DNA of 11,427 nt from Pseudomonadota bacterium (GCA_030610915.1 JAUWQS010000027.1:1-11427), one strand, 5' to 3'; positions 1 through 6,490 are shown, counted from the stretch's first letter. Translations and numbers: made by a program. The notes: generated by a model not told the origin, from the sequence alone.

Positions 1-917
1 GTCTCGGCGCCCTTGTTGCGTTCATCGCCTATATGAGAATGTTTTTCCGTCCCCTCAGAGACATCGCCGAGAAATACAACATCATGCAGAATGCCCTGGC
101 ATCCGCTGAGCGGATATACCAGATCATCAATAACCGGGAATACGAACACCGTACCGACGGGAAGGCATATGAGAAGCCCGGCCTGCCGGAGAGAATCGAA
201 GACATCATCATGGAAGACGTATCATTCAGTTATGTTGCCGGAGAAACGGTACTGTCGAAGGTATCACTGCACATACGGCCGGGAGAAACGGTGGCATTAG
301 TCGGTCCCACCGGATCGGGCAAGACAACGCTGATCAACCTGCTGACCCGGTTTTATGAACCACAGGCCGGCAGGATTCTTATCAACGGGCACGACATACG
401 AACCATCGACATCGACCGGTTGCGATCTAAAATAGCCCTGGTCACCCAGGACCCATTCCTCTTTTCGGGAACGATCCGCGACAATATTGTAAATGGAAGC
501 AAACACATATCGGATGAGGAACTCGACCGGATCATCATCGCATCGCACTGCAGATCCCTGATAGACAAATTGCCGAAGGGAGTTGATACGGAACTTGCGG
601 AAGGGGGATCATCAGTATCGAGCGGCGAGCGGCAATTGATTTCCATTGCGCGAGCCTTCGCCCGCGATCCCGATCTCATTCTGCTGGACGAAGCCACATC
701 GTATATCGATTCCGAAACGGAACAAAAAGTTCAGGTGGCCCTTTCTAACCTGATGAAAGACAGAACGTCGATCATCGTGGCTCACCGTCTTTCCACCGCC
801 CGCATGGCTCACAGGATCTTTGTGCTCAACAGACACAGAATCATCGAAGCGGGAACGCACCGGGAACTGATGGCACAAAAAGGATTTTACTTCAGACTCC
901 ATCAGCTACAGCAATAA
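1..917 (+). CDS. ABC exporter (membrane-fused ATPase), 3' part, truncated by the window edge
   Basis: This is the C-terminal part of an ABC exporter half-transporter, which pumps a substrate out across the inner membrane using ATP. The frame is open from base 3, upstream of the first in-frame ATG at 33, and the residues before that ATG (LGALVAFIAY) look like the end of the last membrane helix, so the gene begins outside the window. Numbering from the ATG at 33: Walker A GPTGSGKT at 91-98, Q-loop Gln139 in VTQDPFLF, signature VSSGERQ at 195-201, Walker B LILLDE at 215-220 and H-loop His251 in IIVAHRLST. The ATPase is complete and should be active. The signature Ser-Ser-Gly-Glu replaces the common Ser-Gly-Gly-Gln, which is frequent in the MsbA/LmrA/YheH-type subfamily. 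The substrate cannot be told from this domain. It probably pairs with another exporter half or works as a homodimer. A 290-bp repeat-containing gap separates it from the convergent FKBP gene. Confidence 0.92.
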   Translation, partial: LGALVAFIAYMRMFFRPLRDIAEKYNIMQNALASAERIYQIINNREYEHRTDGKAYEKPGLPERIEDIIMEDVSFSYVAGETVLSKVSLHIRPGETVALVGPTGSGKTTLINLLTRFYEPQAGRILINGHDIRTIDIDRLRSKIALVTQDPFLFSGTIRDNIVNGSKHISDEELDRIIIASHCRSLIDKLPKGVDTELAEGGSSVSSGERQLISIARAFARDPDLILLDEATSYIDSETEQKVQVALSNLMKDRTSIIVAHRLSTARMAHRIFVLNRHRIIEAGTHRELMAQKGFYFRLHQLQQ

Positions 918-1043
918 CCATCACCCCACCGCAACCGGTTATGGCCAATATTTCTTCGCGTATTGAATAGTAAATGTAATAGCTCAATAAATAGGGGCAA
1001 ACCCAAGTATGTAAGAGTGATTGGGGAGCAAAGCCCTTTACTG

Positions 1044-1097
1044 CTTGAGACTCGAAATTGGAAATTAGAAATTGGGGGGGGCGATGAAATGAGTTTA
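1044..1097 (+). repeat. Dispersed repeat (CTTGAAACTTGAAATTGG...GGGGAGA-GATGAAACGAGTT family), copy 1
   Basis: This copy reads CTTGAGACTCGAAATTGG, then GAAATTAGAAATTGGGG and GATGAAATGAGTT. Two closer relatives lie at 10706-10760 and 11313-11402. Its AATTTC-rich core is mirrored on the other strand by the heptamer array at 1127-1154, so the two can fold on each other. No protein coding is apparent; the 290-bp gap between the ABC and FKBP genes contains only this, the heptamer array and unremarkable AT-rich DNA. Confidence 0.75.
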
Positions 1098-1126
1098 CGC
1101 ATTAACAGCACAAAAGACGGGAGGCC

Positions 1127-1154
1127 AAATTTCTAATTTCTAATTTCTAATTTC
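1127..1154 (+). repeat. Short tandem array of a 7-bp unit (TAATTTC), four units
   Basis: Four consecutive 7-base units: AAATTTC at 1127-1133, then three exact TAATTTC units to 1154. The array is the reverse complement of the GAAATTA-type core of the dispersed repeat at 1053-1075, and probably derives from an inverted copy of it. Copy number may vary between strains by slippage. Confidence 0.8.
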
Positions 1155-1207
1155 AGTGAACGCTTACCGTGGATTGAGACCAACATTTCAAAAATGTAAT
1201 CCCCTGT

Positions 1208-1639
1208 TTATTGAGCTGATACGATATTTATAAGTGTAATTTTAAATGTAAGCTTCTTGCCGGCGAGTTGATGATTGGCATCCATGATTATCTTATCATC
1301 ACTGACATTACTTATAAAAGCATCGATGACATCCCCTTCATCGGATCTGCCCTGTATCTCCTTCCCCACTTCCGGTTTGATATCCGGTGGGAATTCTGAC
1401 CTGTCAAGTGTAAATATAAGCCCGTCTTCATATTCCCCATACGCATCCTTTGGGTGGATCGTCACAGTTTTTGTATCGCCTATGTTCATTCCAACCACTG
1501 CATTTTCAAAGGCCGGCAACATCATTTTCCGTCCAATTTCAAATTCGAGCGGTTCCAGAGAAGAATCAAAAACCTCCCCATCATCGAGTGTTCCGACATA
1601 ATCAACCGCTACTTTATCACCTGTTTTTGCCTGAGCCAT
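1208..1639 (-). CDS. FKBP-type peptidyl-prolyl cis-trans isomerase, SlyD-like
   Basis: A 143-residue FKBP prolyl isomerase/chaperone that speeds cis-trans isomerisation of peptide bonds before proline; no signal peptide is seen, so it should be cytoplasmic. Residues 8-60 and 127-143 form the FKBP half-domains (VAVDYVGTLDDGEVFDSS; AFENAVVGMNIGD; the GKKLTFKITLINI strand). Residues about 66-125 are the inserted 'flap' typical of SlyD and its relatives, and the ANHQLAGKKL motif at 121-130 is a SlyD hallmark. The His/Cys-rich metal-binding tail of E. coli SlyD is absent. I chose the ATG at 1639 because AGGGG lies about 7 bases upstream; an in-frame ATG at 1669 would add ten residues but has no clear ribosome site. 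It is convergent with the ABC gene and stands alone. The name slyD is avoided because several FKBP paralogues share this shape. Confidence 0.9.
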   Translation of the reverse strand: MAQAKTGDKVAVDYVGTLDDGEVFDSSLEPLEFEIGRKMMLPAFENAVVGMNIGDTKTVTIHPKDAYGEYEDGLIFTLDRSEFPPDIKPEVGKEIQGRSDEGDVIDAFISNVSDDKIIMDANHQLAGKKLTFKITLINIVSAQ

Positions 1640-1669
1640 TTGTTTCCCCTTTTGATAATTTGATAACAT

Positions 1670-1811
1670 ATTAAGGTAGCTGCTTTTAGGTTGTTCAGGC
1701 TATAGGCGCCCCGCAGAAAACACCCTTGGAGCGCTAAAGACTGTTAATGCCTAATAGATAGCATACAGCCTGAGTAGTTGCCACATTGCAGTTGTGCGAC
1801 TGAAAGTTAAA
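1670..1811. other. Intergenic stretch holding a degenerate CAGCCTGAGTAGTT repeat end
   Basis: No gene is visible here. Around 1770-1784 the sequence ACAGCCTGAGTAGTTGCC matches the end of the CAGCCTTCAG...TGAGTAGTTA repeat found at 6801-6830 and 11271-11300. The rest is unremarkable and contains no clear promoter for the FKBP gene. Confidence 0.5.
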
Positions 1812-1955
1812 TAGTGCCTGAACGAAAACTAGGATTTTTCGTCAAGGTCAAGGAAGATCAAAATTTTAACCGCAGGAATACATTGAGTGTTTCGAGGATT
1901 AAAATTTTTATCTGACGCAAAGATTGGCAAAAAGACAGTTTTCGTTCGGGCACTA
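1812..1955 (+). mobile_element. MITE-like element, copy 1 (144 bp, 19-bp terminal inverted repeats)
   Basis: The left end TAGTGCCTGAACGAAAACT (1812-1830) is the inverse of the right end at 1937-1955 with one mismatch. Further in, GATCAAAATTTTAA and TTAAAATTTTTATC also pair, so the whole element can fold into a long imperfect hairpin. It is too short to encode a transposase. A copy at 8056-8200 differs by about two substitutions and one inserted base, which indicates recent spread. The outermost TA could be a duplicated TA target, as with IS630/mariner-type elements (inference). It lies 40 bp past the stop of the DGR-target-like gene. Confidence 0.88.
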
Positions 1956-1995
1956 AATAAAAAGTTGGCCACACATATATATATAAGACACCGGA

Positions 1996-3087
1996 TTACC
2001 CTGTAAAAACGGGGCGAAAGCCAATGCTGCGGCTCAGAGTTGATCGCTCGTTAGTCAAAGACAGTGCCGCCAGACCGGAGTTCCTATCCCAGAGCCAGTC
2101 CCCACCCAGAATAGGCATTCTCTCGCCATAATTACGTATCCACATTGCCCCCTTTGCAGCCACGTATACAGGAATAATATCTGTCTCATCACCGCTCACA
2201 AAGGGACAGATGCCGAGCTGCTTCAATATCAGTGGAGGCGCCCAACCTTCCTTAACTTTCAGGGTCTTCCACTCAGAAATATAATTGTAATCATAGTGCC
2301 CCTTGTCTCCCCGAGGACCGGCATAATTCGTAATAGAATCACTCAAGATCGGCTCGCCTAAATCCTCGGTGCTTTTACCATCACCAGCGCGAGGACTATC
2401 GAAAAAGGCATCCCGTACCGGCCAGTCCTCCTCATCCAGGGTATAACTATTATCATCCGGACAATATATCCGGCCATCCACAATTTTCATTAAACCGATC
2501 CATTCCCAGACGTTTCCCACTAAATCCGATATGCCCTGAAAAGTGCCGTCATGTCTCCAGGATGCAGGGCCACATCCGGTTGAAGTTTTCCCGTCATGCC
2601 AATTTTCTCCGATCCGGTACCTGTAGATTACCTTTCCACGCTCCCACGGCGCCTCATGACTCTTTCCGTAAGATGTGTTTCCTCTTGGCTGGAACCCGTT
2701 TGCAAGACACCAGAGCATTACGGCCGACCTCTCGTGGACAGTCATGAGATGCCACCCCTCGCCTTTTGCCGCACAGCAACTTCTGGCCTGATCATAATTA
2801 ATATATGTTGCCGGATCCTGTGCCGGCAAGGAAATAGCCCTGCCATCCTTTACGGTTGCCTGGTGCGCCCCGATTAAAATTTCCGGCACCTCAGCATCGT
2901 TGACTATAAATGCAGGGTGAACACCGGTTCCAAGCTTTCCGGAGGCCTCAACATCTTCAAGCTTAAACCTTGGAATCACAACCATATGGCATGGATAACC
3001 TTTGTCATCGTACATAACGGTCATTTTTCCACCTGTCGCTGCCTCAACAGATGCCCTTAACGTATCCTTTGCAAAAACTTCTGACAT
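1996..3087 (-). CDS. FGE-sulfatase/C-type-lectin-fold protein, probable DGR variable (target) protein
   Basis: A 363-residue protein with no signal peptide or membrane segment. The body carries FGE-sulfatase (SUMF1/EgtB-like) features: GWHLMTVHERSAVMLWCLANG at about 111-131 and the hallmark DLVGNVWEW at 188-196. The N-terminal part (GKMTVMYDDKGYP, then MVVIPRF, HPAFIVN) resembles phage-tail and prophage ligand-binding proteins of this fold as I know them. The C-terminus (327-363; bases 1999-2109) reads GGDWLWDRNSGLAALSLTNE and then ends IGFRPVF. That is the layout of DGR variable repeats, typically GGNWNN..N.GLFALNLNN.RS.....IGFR. Candidate diversified codons (CTC, GAT, AAC, TCT, ACT, AAC, ACT, AGC, CGC, AGC) all end in a pyrimidine, as expected from adenine mutagenesis of AAY template codons. 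The likely role is binding a variable ligand, not catalysis. GGAGG (3098-3102) lies 10 bases before the ATG and fixes the start. It is monocistronic, with no RT, Avd or template repeat nearby. Confidence 0.8.
   Translation of the reverse strand: MSEVFAKDTLRASVEAATGGKMTVMYDDKGYPCHMVVIPRFKLEDVEASGKLGTGVHPAFIVNDAEVPEILIGAHQATVKDGRAISLPAQDPATYINYDQARSCCAAKGEGWHLMTVHERSAVMLWCLANGFQPRGNTSYGKSHEAPWERGKVIYRYRIGENWHDGKTSTGCGPASWRHDGTFQGISDLVGNVWEWIGLMKIVDGRIYCPDDNSYTLDEEDWPVRDAFFDSPRAGDGKSTEDLGEPILSDSITNYAGPRGDKGHYDYNYISEWKTLKVKEGWAPPLILKQLGICPFVSGDETDIIPVYVAAKGAMWIRNYGERMPILGGDWLWDRNSGLAALSLTNERSTLSRSIGFRPVFTG
1999..2109 (-). repeat. Putative DGR variable repeat (VR) at the 3' end of the lectin-fold gene
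   Basis: This covers the last 37 codons of the lectin-fold gene. Fixed positions (GG.W, SGLAAL, ER, IGFRP) alternate with positions that in other DGR targets are diversified. No second copy (template repeat) was found in the window on either strand. The assignment rests on protein-level resemblance and codon pattern only. Confidence 0.55.
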
Positions 3088-3097
3088 ATCTTATATA

Positions 3098-3102
3098 CCT
3101 CC
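3098..3102 (-). promoter_or_regulatory. Strong ribosome binding site (GGAGG) of the lectin-fold gene
   Basis: Read on the minus strand, GGAGG is followed by TATATAAGAT and then ATG, a 10-base spacing. It is one of the clearest Shine-Dalgarno sites in the window, suggesting that this gene is well translated. Confidence 0.75.
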
Positions 3103-3169
3103 ATGCTCACTATTTTGATTCCCAATGGACATGTGACGTAAATTGTGACAGAATATTAATGAACTCGAG

Positions 3170-3317
3170 AGTCTAAAGTTCTCTCGTCATGCCGGACTTG
3201 ATCCGGCATCCAGAAACCATATCTTGCTGATAAAACAATGGATTCCGGCTTTCGCCGGAATGACGGCAGCGAATATGTGGGTCTAATTATTTTAACCGGT
3301 TACGAGAACTTTGGACT
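3170..3317. repeat. Palindromic repeat with nested inverted arms (CGTCATGCCGG...CCGGAATGACG type)
   Basis: The outer arms AGTCTAAAGTTCTC (3170-3183) and GAGAACTTTGGACT (3304-3317) are inverse with one mismatch. Inside, 3185-3265 begins CGTCATGCCGGACTTGATCC and ends ATTCCGGCTTTCGCCGGAAT followed by GACG. It forms two short hairpins (ATGCCGGA/TCCGGCAT and ATTCCGGC/GCCGGAAT) as well as a large one. This kind of CGTCATGCCGG/CCGGAATGACG palindrome is widespread in proteobacterial intergenic DNA. It fills most of the 390-bp gap between the divergent lectin-fold and EIIA genes. Confidence 0.85.
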
Positions 3318-3417
3318 GTACAGTAATGAAAATATCAAGAATTAAGCGTGTTGTCAACTCAGAAGAGATATATTTTCTGAGAAGTTATGCGCAGCGAAAC
3401 AGGACGGCGATAAACCC

Positions 3418-3472
3418 TTGACAACTGGAAGGTGATAAATTAGCGTACCGCATCAAAGGTTGATTTAGGGGT
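3418..3472 (+). promoter_or_regulatory. Possible promoter and ribosome site ahead of the EIIA gene
   Basis: TTGACA at 3418-3423 is a perfect -35 consensus, but the -10 region 17 bases on (TAGCGT) is poor, so the promoter is tentative. AGGGGT at 3467-3472 lies 5 bases before the ATG at 3478 and is a credible ribosome binding site. TTGACAAC here is also the inverse of GTTGTCAA near 3350, so the -35 may be part of an inverted repeat. Confidence 0.35.
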
Positions 3473-3477
3473 AAGAT

Positions 3478-3891
3478 ATGATAGGTGTGCTGGTAATAAC
3501 CCATGGCAATCTTGGATGTGAGTTAATCCAGTCTGCTGAATTGATAAAGGGAAGGTTGGATGGCGTGCTCGCCATTTCGGTGGACCCGATAAAGGGAGTC
3601 GAGAAATTAAAGAAAGAGATTACAGACGGCATAAAGAAGGTAGATAGAGGTAAAGGTGTCTTGATTTTGACGGATCTTTTTGGAGGCACACCTTCAAACA
3701 TTTCTTTGTCTTTCTTGAAAGAAGGAAAGTTAGAGGTGGTCACAGGTGTAAATCTTCCAATGCTGCTTAAGCTATCTGAGATAAGGGAAAAAGAGGATCT
3801 GCCGGAATTTGCCTATCTTATTAAGGACTATGGGAGGAGAAACATATCACTTGCCAGTGAAATTTTGAACAAAAAAGTGAGTATTACATGA
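3478..3891 (+). CDS. PTS mannose/fructose/sorbose family IIA component
   Basis: A 137-residue cytoplasmic EIIA of the mannose family (PF03610), which accepts phosphate from HPr-His-P on a histidine and hands it to EIIB. The phosphorylatable His is His9 in the N-terminal VLVITHGNLG. The family motif TDLFGGTPSN (about 65-74) and GVNLPML (about 90-96) are present, and the length matches a stand-alone IIA domain. The ATG has AGGGGT upstream. Its stop overlaps the start of the EIIB gene (ATGA at 3888-3891), which shows translational coupling. No IIC or IID membrane components follow, so this may belong to a regulatory or trans-acting phosphorelay of the kind seen in many deltaproteobacteria (inference). 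Upstream partners often found in such loci (rapZ, hprK, rpoN) are not in the window. Confidence 0.93.
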   Translation: MIGVLVITHGNLGCELIQSAELIKGRLDGVLAISVDPIKGVEKLKKEITDGIKKVDRGKGVLILTDLFGGTPSNISLSFLKEGKLEVVTGVNLPMLLKLSEIREKEDLPEFAYLIKDYGRRNISLASEILNKKVSIT

Positions 3892-4379
3892 GTTCTCTGA
3901 ATATATCACTCGTAAGAATTGATAACAGGCTTGTTCATGGTCAGATATTGGAAGCCTGGATTCCCTTTATCAAGGCATCATGTGTAGTGGTTGCGAATGA
4001 TGATGTGGCGGACGACTTTTTTCAGGAATCGGCAATAAAAATGGCTGTCCCGAGTGAAATTGAGGTTGTGGTAAATAGCGTAGAGGAATTTTCTGAAAAT
4101 TATTCTTACTGTGAAAAGGGAGGCAGGAAGACAATAGTACTGTTTTGCAATGTATGCGATGCCCTGAAGGCATACAGGTCTGGGTTTAGGTTTAAAAAAC
4201 TGAATATAGGCAACGTTCACCGTAAGTTGGGTGCAAAACAATTTATACCGGCAGTGCATTTATCCGAAAAAGAGGTAAAGGACTTACAGTTTCTTGTGGA
4301 CTCAGGGGTCAATATAAAGTTGATGTCTCTTCCAGCGGACGTGCCTGTTGATTTTCGTGATGTGATGAAAAAAACGTAA
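3888..4379 (+). CDS. PTS mannose/fructose/sorbose family IIB component
   Basis: A 163-residue EIIB of the mannose/sorbose family (PF03830). In a full system it takes phosphate from EIIA on a histidine and transfers it to the incoming sugar. The N-terminal SLVRIDNRLVHGQILEAW carries the conserved RxDxRLxHGQ motif with the phosphorylatable His17. IKLMSLPADVPVDF near the C-terminus is the usual end of the domain. It overlaps the EIIA stop by four bases and is surely co-translated with it. The residues between are less conserved than in sugar-transport EIIBs, and no permease genes follow within the next 7 kb. A signalling role or a partnership with a distant IIC/IID is therefore possible. A 123-bp gap without a clear terminator separates it from rimI. 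Confidence 0.92.
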   Translation: MSSLNISLVRIDNRLVHGQILEAWIPFIKASCVVVANDDVADDFFQESAIKMAVPSEIEVVVNSVEEFSENYSYCEKGGRKTIVLFCNVCDALKAYRSGFRFKKLNIGNVHRKLGAKQFIPAVHLSEKEVKDLQFLVDSGVNIKLMSLPADVPVDFRDVMKKT

Positions 4380-4502
4380 GAACCTAAGAAATTCCGCATT
4401 GGACTCAGAACTGAAGTCTTCCTTCAGGTTACCATATGTGTCATACCCCCTTAAATCAATCTAACCGTAAATCCGTGAACGGTCATTTGTTTCTTTAAAG
4501 TT

Positions 4503-5003
4503 ATGATGGATTATCGTGTTCAATCGAAGGCAACGGATATCGAGATAACAGAAATGGTGGTCGGTGACCTTGACGAGGTTATGGCTATTGAATGTAGTTC
4601 CTTTGTAGCACCATGGTCTGCGAAGATGTTCGAGCAGGGATTGCGATTGCCTGACTTTCGTAATCTTGTGGCTAAAGTAATGGTGGAAGATGGTCTGGAA
4701 ATTGCGGGATATATTAATTTCCTGTTAGACCTTGATGAGGTTCATATACTGAATATAGCCATACGGGAAGATTTCAGAATGCAGGGAATAGCCTCAAAAT
4801 TGATGGAGGAGATGATAAAGATTTCATATAATCAAGGAGTTTTCTTCGCAACCTTAGAGGTGCGCAGGAATAATGCGGCTGCCAGGAAATTATATGAAAA
4901 GTTTGATTTTGCAGCAACGGGTATAAAACCTTTCTATTATTCAGATACCGGAGAGAGCGCCTTGGTTATGGAGGCCGATCTGCGTTATAGCTTTAATATG
5001 TAA
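4503..5003 (+). CDS. rimI: Ribosomal protein S18-alanine N-acetyltransferase
   Basis: A 166-residue GNAT acetyltransferase of the RimI family, which acetylates the N-terminal alanine of ribosomal protein S18 using acetyl-CoA. Diagnostic features are MAIECSSFVAPWS (27-39), HILNIAIREDFRMQGIASKL (81-100; the acetyl-CoA loop is RMQGIA at 92-97) and LEVRRNNAAARKLYEKFDF (118-136). The closing KPFYYSDTGESALVM is also typical. Glu119 and Tyr131 lie 12 apart, like the catalytic Glu103 and Tyr115 of the Salmonella enzyme. Two adjacent ATGs (4503, 4506) are possible starts; neither has a good ribosome site. The N-terminus is about 10-15 residues longer than in E. coli RimI. Its place between PTS and pyr genes reflects a conserved gene order, not a shared pathway. 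Confidence 0.93.
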   Translation: MMDYRVQSKATDIEITEMVVGDLDEVMAIECSSFVAPWSAKMFEQGLRLPDFRNLVAKVMVEDGLEIAGYINFLLDLDEVHILNIAIREDFRMQGIASKLMEEMIKISYNQGVFFATLEVRRNNAAARKLYEKFDFAATGIKPFYYSDTGESALVMEADLRYSFNM

Positions 5004-5005
5004 CC

Positions 5006-5027
5006 TTTACCGCAGAGATCGCAGAGA
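5006..5027 (+). repeat. ACCGCAGAG-type repeat arm, left
   Basis: TTTACCGCAGAGATCGCAGA begins three bases after the rimI stop. It is the inverse, with three mismatches in 22 bases, of 5417-5438, just before pyrK. The two arms bracket almost the whole rimI-pyrK gap, and a MITE-like element (5170-5315) lies between them. Confidence 0.75.
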
Positions 5028-5097
5028 CGACAAAACAGTTAGCTTAGGATTACAGAAGCGGTCATCAGAGCAACAAAGACAGTGGTAGCATTTAAAA

Positions 5098-5169
5098 GTT
5101 AGACAATTCGCTAATTCGTTGATTAGACAATTGGGTGATTGCCGGAAACAAATCATCCAATCAACTAAT
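5098..5169. repeat. AT-rich imperfect inverted repeat (AATTCGTTGATT...AATCAACTAATT)
   Basis: The left arm, AATTCGTTGATTAGACAATT then GGGTGATT, and the right arm, AATCATCCAATCAACTAATT, pair if one 8-base insertion is allowed in the left arm. The spacer is GCCGGAAAC plus a few bases. The right arm abuts the MITE-like element at 5170, which appears to have entered at its edge. No coding is seen. Confidence 0.55.
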
Positions 5170-5315
5170 TAGTGCCTGAACGAAAACCTTGTTCAGGCAC
5201 GGTTTTGAGTTTTGGGTTTCGAGTTTTGAGTTAAAAAAAGAAAGCAATCTCAGCGAGTTTGAAATTTCTAAACAAAAGTGAAAAACCATATTTCAGGGTT
5301 TTCGTTCAGATACTA
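5170..5315 (+). mobile_element. MITE-like element, copy 3 (146 bp, same ends, different interior)
   Basis: The left end TAGTGCCTGAACGAAAACC and the right end, whose inverse is TAGTATCTGAACGAAAACC, match with two differences over 19 bases. They are clearly the same ends as the elements at 1812 and 8056. The interior is unrelated to those copies. At the left end GTGCCTGAAC (5172-5181) and GTTCAGGCAC (5191-5200) form an extra perfect 10-bp stem, as though an end had been duplicated in inverse orientation. Shared ends with different cores suggest deletion derivatives moved by one transposase encoded elsewhere. Confidence 0.82.
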
Positions 5316-5416
5316 ATTAACTAATTAATGACGTAATTTCATTTTCTGATACGAAAAACTTAAATTTAGAGTGAAACGACTTTAACTCTTGGTTTATAAA
5401 GAGAGTTTCTCTGAGT

Positions 5417-5438
5417 TCTCTGCGAGCTCCGCGGTGAA
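5417..5438 (-). repeat. ACCGCAGAG-type repeat arm, right
   Basis: This is the inverse partner of 5006-5027 (its complement begins TTCACCGCGGAGCTCGCAGA). The last base is the A of the first possible pyrK ATG, so that ATG lies on the repeat boundary. This casts doubt on it as the true start. Confidence 0.75.
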
Positions 5439-6304
5439 TGCTTAAGAAGTCTTTTGCGATACTGCCGATGCATGAACGTTTTGTTATGTTGAACAAAAAC
5501 TCAATGATGTCAGGGAAAATCATTTTCAACCGGCAGATTAATAGAGATCACTTTTTGATATCTCTGAAGGTTCCCGGCGCCAAATCATCATTTAATGAAG
5601 CTATACCGGGGCAGTTTGCTATGCTGCGTGTGAAGGGGAAAGATATCCCTTTTTTAGGAAGGCCCCTTAGTATCTATTCTCTCCATCAGGACGATGATGG
5701 GATTATTGTTGAATTCCTGTACAGGGTTGTCGGTAAAGGGACTCATGTAATTTCCCGATTGAGGCCGGGGGAAGAGATGTCCCTCCTCGGCCCCTTGGGA
5801 CATGGTTTTGATATCTTTCCCGACCGCGATTTTGTTGTTCTGATTGCAGGTGGTGTTGGCATCGCTCCCCTTTCCTTCCTTGGTGAGTGCTACAGGCAAT
5901 ACGCTGTTAACACAACTCCGAAGATAGTCTGTTATGTGGGTGCTCGAAGTTCAGATCTTCTCGTTGGTCTCGACAGGATGGAGAAGATATGTTCTGATAT
6001 CAGGATAAGCACAGATGACGGAAGTTCCGGGCATCGTGGCAGTGTTTGCGACCTTTTTGGTCGGGACATCACCTCCTATGATAGTAGTGATTCGGTGGTC
6101 TATTGCTGCGGGCCGGCTCCCATGATAAAGAGATTTGCTCAGCTTTTGATGGAGCATCCCCTTCTCTGTCAGGTATCGATTGAGGAGAGGATGGCATGCG
6201 GTGTGGGGGCATGTCTCGGGTGTGCCGTCAGCGTTAAGTCCGGGTATAAGAGGGTTTGTAAAGACGGACCTGTTTTTGATATTGATGAGATAGACTGGGA
6301 ATAA
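5438..6304 (+). CDS. pyrK: Dihydroorotate dehydrogenase electron transfer subunit
   Basis: PyrK is the FAD and [2Fe-2S] subunit of class 1B dihydroorotate dehydrogenase. It passes electrons from dihydroorotate oxidation in PyrD to NAD in pyrimidine synthesis. Seen in order (numbering from 5438): a ferredoxin-reductase FAD domain with GRPLSIYS at 74-81, the nucleotide-binding GGVGIAPL at 138-145, CCGPAPM at 223-229, and a C-terminal cluster site with Cys254, Cys259, Cys262 and Cys274 (C-x4-C-x2-C-x11-C, ending CKDGPVFD). All ligands are intact. The start is uncertain: the ATG at 5438 sits on a repeat boundary and adds about 20 residues not typical of PyrK. ATGs at 5486, 5504 or 5507 (MSGKIIFNRQ) fit the family better, though none has a clear ribosome site. 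PyrK and PyrD are usually adjacent, but here 536 bp of repeats separate them. Confidence 0.93.
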   Translation: MLKKSFAILPMHERFVMLNKNSMMSGKIIFNRQINRDHFLISLKVPGAKSSFNEAIPGQFAMLRVKGKDIPFLGRPLSIYSLHQDDDGIIVEFLYRVVGKGTHVISRLRPGEEMSLLGPLGHGFDIFPDRDFVVLIAGGVGIAPLSFLGECYRQYAVNTTPKIVCYVGARSSDLLVGLDRMEKICSDIRISTDDGSSGHRGSVCDLFGRDITSYDSSDSVVYCCGPAPMIKRFAQLLMEHPLLCQVSIEERMACGVGACLGCAVSVKSGYKRVCKDGPVFDIDEIDWE

Positions 6305-6321
6305 CCACTAAGGTTGTTCAT

Positions 6322-6361
6322 GCCCTTAGTTGTGAAATTCGTGCAAAAATGGCAAAAGAAT
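6322..6361 (-). repeat. 40-bp dispersed repeat, uninterrupted copy
   Basis: On the minus strand this reads ATTCTTTTGCCATTTTTG, then CACGAATTTCACAACTAAGG and GC. The same 40 bases (39 identical) occur at 8558-8651 on the + strand, where a 54-bp palindromic insertion splits them after TTTTTG. This copy therefore serves as the 'empty site'. Confidence 0.85.
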
Positions 6362-6370
6362 TTAGGTGAC

Positions 6371-6431
6371 TTCTCAATAAATCAGGGTAGGGGAGGTTTT
6401 AACCTCCCGATATAGGTGACTATACTGAGAA
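6371..6431. repeat. Short inverted-end repeat (TTCTCAATA...TATACTGAGAA) with a GGGGAGGTTTTAACCTCCC core
   Basis: The ends TTCTCAATAAATC and GACTATACTGAGAA are imperfect inverses. The core contains the perfect hairpin GGGAGGTTTTAACCTCCC. A related arrangement in the opposite orientation lies at 8259-8360, with the same TATCGGGAGGTTAAAACCTC core. The first end also resembles 6663-6693. Confidence 0.7.
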
Positions 6432-6484
6432 AGGCACATAATTGAGCTTTTGAATTAATCAAAAATGAACCCTCAAATATTTGG

Positions 6485-6490
6485 TATACT
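6485..6490 (+). promoter_or_regulatory. Possible extended -10 promoter element in the pyrK-pyrD gap
   Basis: TTTGGTATACT contains an extended -10 (TG-G-TATACT), but no good -35 lies 17 bases upstream. If real, it could give pyrD its own promoter about 350 bp ahead of the gene. This is weak evidence from motif inspection only. Confidence 0.22.

Noticed and set aside
902..1111. Minus-strand 69-codon frame after the ABC gene
   Set aside because: Its codons cover a dispersed repeat and a G-run and overlap the end of the ABC gene; low-complexity product, no ribosome site.
1127..1154. Possible CRISPR-like array
   Set aside because: The repeated unit is only 7 bp with no spacers; it is a simple tandem repeat, and no Cas genes are present.
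1690..1790. Possible DGR template repeat downstream of the lectin-fold gene
   Set aside because: No stretch there, or elsewhere in the window on either strand, matches the fixed bases of the variable segment (for example the GGTCTGGCGGCACTG or ATTGGCTTTCGCCCC blocks).
4405..4435. Terminator after the EIIB gene (CTGAAG..CTTCAG)
   Set aside because: A 6-bp stem without a following T-run is too weak to call.
6307..6330. Terminator after pyrK (ACTAAGG...CCTTAGT)
   Set aside because: The stem is only 7 bp with a 10-base loop and no T-run; it overlaps the 40-bp dispersed repeat.
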